Source: UBA3775 sp051877895 (GTDB lineage Bacteria; Bacillota; Clostridia; Lachnospirales; Lachnospiraceae). From it: a stretch of DNA of 64,000 nt. Positions 60,505 to 64,000 of this stretch are shown here, piece by piece. The position numbers and the translations under genes were made by a program. The notes under the pieces were generated by a model. It saw nothing but the letters and a program-made list of their open reading frames with translations. It made no database searches and was not told where the DNA came from. Position 1 is the first letter of the stretch. The number at the start of each line of letters is the position of its first letter. The stretch spans positions 1 to 64,000 of the forward strand of contig JBJEJI010000070.1 of the NCBI GenBank assembly GCA_051877895.1, read 5' to 3'.

Positions 60505-63500
60505 ATGAGCAAGGTTAGAAGAATCTATGTTGAAAAGAAACCCCCTTATGCAGTGCGTGCGAAGGAACTGAAGGAGGAAATTTCCAGCTATCTGGGCATT
60601 AAGACGCTTACAGGCGTTCGTGTGTTTGTAAGATACGATGTGGAAAATGTGGACGATGAAACCTATAAAAAGGCAATCACCACCGTTTTCTCTGAACCTC
60701 CGGTTGATGATATCTATGAAGAAAACATCAATGGTACAGAAGGTGCGAAAGTTTTCTCTGTGGCATATCTTCCGGGTCAGTTTGACCAGAGAGCAGATTC
60801 TGCAGAGCAGTGTGTTCAGCTTTTAAACGAAAGCGTAAAGCCGGTTATCCGTTCCGCTACCACATATGTTCTTGAAGGAACAGTTACAGATGAAGAATTT
60901 GAGGCAATCAAAGCTTATTGTATCAACCCGGTTGATTCTTCTCTGGTAGCAGAAGAGAAGCCTGACACACTTATTCAGCAGTTTGATGTTCCTGCAGACG
61001 TGGCAATCATTGAAGGCTTTACGGCAATGGATGAAACCAGTCTGAAAGAACTTTATGATTCTTTGAATCTTGCAATGACATTCAGGGATTTCCTTTTTAT
61101 TCAGGAGCATTTTAAGTGTGAGGAAAAAAGAGATCCTTCCATGACAGAAATCCGTGTATTGGATACATACTGGTCCGATCACTGCCGTCATACTACTTTC
61201 AGTACAGAATTAACAGACGTTCGTTTTGAGGATGGTTATTATCGTAAACCCATTGAAGACACATTCAATCAGTACAAGGCTGACAGACAGATTCTTTATA
61301 AAGACAGAAATGATAAGTTCATCTGCCTTATGGATCTTGCAATTCTTGGCATGAAGAAACTTCGTGCAGAAGGCAGGCTTGAGGACATGGAGGTTTCGGA
61401 CGAAATCAATGCATGCTCCATTATAGTTCCTGTTGAAATAGAAAAAAATGGTGAGAAGATTACTGAAGAATGGCTTATCTTCTTCAAGAACGAAACTCAC
61501 AATCATCCAACAGAAATCGAGCCTTTCGGTGGTGCAGCTACCTGTCTTGGTGGTGCAATCCGCGATCCGCTCAGTGGACGTGGTTATGTTTATCAGGCAA
61601 TGCGTGTGACAGGTGCAGCCGATCCTACAGCTTCCCTGAAAGATACTTTAGAGGGTAAGCTTCCTCAGAGAAAACTTACAACCGGTGCAGCAAAGGGCTA
61701 CAGCTCTTACGGTAACCAGATTGGTCTTGCAACCGGACTTGTAGATGAAATCTATCATCCGAATTATGTTGCAAAGAGAATGGAAATCGGTGCGGTAATG
61801 GGTGCTGCTCCAAGAAGAAACGTAAAACGTGAAAATTCCGATCCGGGAGATGTTATCATTCTCATGGGTGGACGTACCGGACGTGACGGCTGCGGTGGAG
61901 CTACCGGGTCATCCAAGAAACATACTACAGCATCCCTTACTTCCTGTGGTGCTGAGGTTCAGAAAGGTAATGCTCCTACAGAACGTAAACTGCAGAGACT
62001 TTTCCGCAGACCGGAAGTAAGCTCCCTTATTAAAAAATGTAACGACTTTGGTGCAGGCGGTGTCTCCGTTGCAATCGGTGAGCTTGCAGCAGGTCTTCAT
62101 ATTGATTTGGACAAGGTTCCTAAGAAATATGCCGGACTTGATGGTACAGAGCTAGCTATTTCCGAATCTCAGGAAAGAATGGCAGTTGTTGTAGATAAAA
62201 AAGATGTAGATGCAATGCTTGCTTTTGCAGAAGAGGAAAATCTTGAGGCGGTTGTTGTAGCAACCGTAACTGAAGATCCGAGACTTGTTATGCTGTGGAG
62301 AGGAAAAGAAATCGTAAACATCAGCAGAGCATTTCTTGATACCAACGGTGCACATCAGGAAACAACAGCAGTTGTTACGATGCCGGATGAAAACAGCAAC
62401 TACTTTAAAACAGGTGCTGACTATGTAGCAGCTTCAACTAAGAAGACCGGTGCAAACCAGGGTGCTGCAGAACTTTCACTTGATGATACACCTGAAAATA
62501 AAGAAAAAGCATGGCTGGCTGCGCTTTCCGATTTGAACAATTGTGGCAAAAAAGGGCTTGTTGAAATGTTCGACTCCTCCATTGGTGCTGCAACAGTAAC
62601 AATGCCTTACGGCGGAACCTACCAGCTTACACCAATTCAGACAATGACAGCTAAGCTTCCGATGTCTGAAGGCAACAGTGATGTTTGCACAATGATGAGT
62701 TACGGATATGATCCATATCTTTCAAGCTGGAGTCCGTATCACGGTGCAGTTTATGCAGTAATGGATTCTGTTGCAAAGATTGTAGCTGCAGGTGGTGATT
62801 ACAAGAAGATTCGTTTTACCTTCCAGGAATATTTCAAGAGACTCGGAAATGATCCAAAGAGATGGGGCACACCGCTTTCTGCTCTTCTGGGTGCATACAG
62901 TGCTCAGGTTAATCTGGGTCTGCCAAGTATCGGTGGTAAGGATTCCATGTCAGGTTCCTTCAATGATATTGATGTACCTCCGACACTGGTATCCTTTGCA
63001 GTTGATGTTGCAAAAACAACAGACATTGTAACTCCTGAATTTAAGAAAACAGATTCAACACTTATTGTGTTCAATATGCCAAAGGATGAATATGATCTTC
63101 CCGTTTATGCTTCCGCAATGGAAATGTATGACAGTGTAGCAGCTTATGAAAAAGAAGGAAAGATTATTTCCACCTATGCACTTGGCAGTAAGGGTATTCT
63201 GGATGCAGTAGCAAAAATGTCCTTCGGTAACAAGATTGGTGCTAAGATTTGTAAGAAGCTTACACTTAAAGAGGCAGTTGCACCACGTTTCGGTTCCATT
63301 ATTGCAGAGGTTTGTGAAGCAGATGCAGAAGCAATCCTTGCAGCATGTAAGTATGCTGAAAAGGTTGGACACACTACCGACAAGGGTACACTTGCATGGT
63401 GTGCAGGCGAGGGAAAAGAGTGCGTAAGCATTCCTCTCGACACAGCAATTGCAGCATGGATGAATCCGCTTGAAAAAGTATTCCCAACACGTTCCGGAAT

Positions 63501-64000
63501 GCAGGCACAGACACTTAAGGAAGAAGTTCCATCTATTCTGTATGATGCAAAAACAATTTATGTTGCAAAGAATAAAATTGCAAAACCAAAGGTATTTATT
63601 CCTGTATTCCCTGGTACCAACTGTGAGTATGACTCTGCAAAAGCTTTTGAACGTGCCGGAGCGGAAGTTCAAACTGTAGTATTTAAAAACATGAACGAGG
63701 CAAACATCAGAGATTCCGTAGATGCATTTGAAAAGGCAATTAAGGATGCTCAGATTATTATGTTCCCGGGCGGATTCTCTGCAGGTGATGAGCCTGATGG
63801 TTCAGGTAAATTCATTGCAACAGCATTCCAGAATCCAAGACTTGCAGAAGCAGTTAATGATCTGCTTCAGAACAGAGACGGTCTTGCACTTGGTATCTGT
63901 AACGGATTCCAGGCATTGATTAAACTGGGACTTGTACCATACGGTCAGGTTACAACTCTTAAAGAAGATAGCCCAACACTTGCAATGAACAACATTGGTC
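60505..64000 (+). CDS. purL: Phosphoribosylformylglycinamidine synthase, large single-chain (3' end missing)
   Basis: The gene is open from ATG 60505 to the window end, 1165 codons so far. This is the large, fused PurL that converts FGAR to FGAM with ATP and glutamine in purine synthesis. The N-terminal linker is followed by W-S-D-H-C-R-H-T-T-F, N-E-T-H-N-H-P-T and G-G-A-A-T-C-L-G-G, then the second AIRS-like half, and a class I glutamine amidotransferase region starting near residue 1030 with the nucleophile Cys in L-G-I-C-N-G-F-Q-A-L. AAAGGAG fixes the start. It is monocistronic in what is visible. The amidotransferase His and Glu lie beyond the window. Confidence 0.96.
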   Translation, partial: MSKVRRIYVEKKPPYAVRAKELKEEISSYLGIKTLTGVRVFVRYDVENVDDETYKKAITTVFSEPPVDDIYEENINGTEGAKVFSVAYLPGQFDQRADSAEQCVQLLNESVKPVIRSATTYVLEGTVTDEEFEAIKAYCINPVDSSLVAEEKPDTLIQQFDVPADVAIIEGFTAMDETSLKELYDSLNLAMTFRDFLFIQEHFKCEEKRDPSMTEIRVLDTYWSDHCRHTTFSTELTDVRFEDGYYRKPIEDTFNQYKADRQILYKDRNDKFICLMDLAILGMKKLRAEGRLEDMEVSDEINACSIIVPVEIEKNGEKITEEWLIFFKNETHNHPTEIEPFGGAATCLGGAIRDPLSGRGYVYQAMRVTGAADPTASLKDTLEGKLPQRKLTTGAAKGYSSYGNQIGLATGLVDEIYHPNYVAKRMEIGAVMGAAPRRNVKRENSDPGDVIILMGGRTGRDGCGGATGSSKKHTTASLTSCGAEVQKGNAPTERKLQRLFRRPEVSSLIKKCNDFGAGGVSVAIGELAAGLHIDLDKVPKKYAGLDGTELAISESQERMAVVVDKKDVDAMLAFAEEENLEAVVVATVTEDPRLVMLWRGKEIVNISRAFLDTNGAHQETTAVVTMPDENSNYFKTGADYVAASTKKTGANQGAAELSLDDTPENKEKAWLAALSDLNNCGKKGLVEMFDSSIGAATVTMPYGGTYQLTPIQTMTAKLPMSEGNSDVCTMMSYGYDPYLSSWSPYHGAVYAVMDSVAKIVAAGGDYKKIRFTFQEYFKRLGNDPKRWGTPLSALLGAYSAQVNLGLPSIGGKDSMSGSFNDIDVPPTLVSFAVDVAKTTDIVTPEFKKTDSTLIVFNMPKDEYDLPVYASAMEMYDSVAAYEKEGKIISTYALGSKGILDAVAKMSFGNKIGAKICKKLTLKEAVAPRFGSIIAEVCEADAEAILAACKYAEKVGHTTDKGTLAWCAGEGKECVSIPLDTAIAAWMNPLEKVFPTRSGMQAQTLKEEVPSILYDAKTIYVAKNKIAKPKVFIPVFPGTNCEYDSAKAFERAGAEVQTVVFKNMNEANIRDSVDAFEKAIKDAQIIMFPGGFSAGDEPDGSGKFIATAFQNPRLAEAVNDLLQNRDGLALGICNGFQALIKLGLVPYGQVTTLKEDSPTLAMNNIG

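Noticed and set aside
1..64000. CRISPR arrays, tRNA or rRNA genes, insertion sequences, prophage
   Set aside because: No regularly spaced repeats, cloverleaf sequences with a G-G-T-T-C-R-A arm, rRNA segments, transposase or phage structural genes were found by reading the window.

Overview
The window looks like chromosome from a low-to-moderate G+C anaerobic Firmicute, most likely a gut Lachnospiraceae-type Clostridium relative. The reasons are strong AGGAGG-type ribosome binding sites, TTGACA/TATAAT-type promoters with 16-19 bp spacers, Gram-positive wall anchors (PETGD/SPQTGD tails), an anaerobic ribonucleotide reductase, a HemZ radical-SAM protein, a preQ1-I/queT unit, and plant-glucan hydrolases of the GH5 and GH74 types. 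No rRNA, tRNA, CRISPR array, transposase or prophage was seen.

Layout. 1-6.1 kb: an aldo/keto reductase fragment divergent from a MerR regulator across a classic 19-bp-spacer promoter, then a TPR lipoprotein, hflX, thyA, folA and a methyltransferase. 6.2-9.8 kb: a membrane-anchored GH5 glucanase, a branched-chain aminotransferase and a polysaccharide deacetylase. 9.8-14.3 kb: an accessory cassette made of a possible structured RNA with strong terminator, two MacB-like ATPase-permease fusions and an M50-like membrane metalloprotease, translationally tightly packed. 14.3-19.9 kb: a second multi-stem RNA candidate, then a giant wall-anchored phosphoesterase gene whose base composition is clearly richer in G+C than its neighbours. 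19.9-31.8 kb: housekeeping block with a SpoIID-like protein, apt, rsh, an MBL hydrolase, hemZ, an HD-GYP protein, hisS, aspS, a DUF1294 protein and galM. 31.9-38.3 kb: a wall-anchored surface protein, small membrane proteins, a zinc-ribbon protein, an ABC transporter and dtd. 38.4-45.0 kb: an orphan response regulator, DegV, nrdD and a GH74 protein without signal peptide. 45.3-51.5 kb: tatD, ksgA, a GNAT, membrane proteins, a repeat-bearing protein and tadA. 51.6-60.4 kb: an HTH-PAS-GGDEF-EAL protein, queT, a phosphoesterase, a ParB-like/BMP fusion, a histidine phosphatase, a MoxR ATPase and a MraY-like transferase. 60.5 kb to the end: purL, running off the edge.

Themes. Nucleotide metabolism (thyA, folA, apt, nrdD, purL), translation and its fidelity (hisS, aspS, dtd, ksgA, tadA, hflX) and nucleotide second messengers (rsh, HD-GYP, the degenerate GGDEF-EAL protein) make up the core. 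Plant cell-wall use is represented by a secreted GH5, a cytoplasmic GH74 and a mutarotase. Several promoters carry perfect inverted repeats between the -35 and -10 elements (the ABC operon at 34.5 kb, purL, degV, and the MerR/aldo-keto pair), which suggests specific repressors or activators. The most unusual items are the RNA/MacB-pair/M50 cassette, the ParB-like/BMP fusion, the HTH-GGDEF-EAL protein, the queT leader with an extra 5' hairpin, and a 25-nt dispersed repeat found three times just after gene ends.
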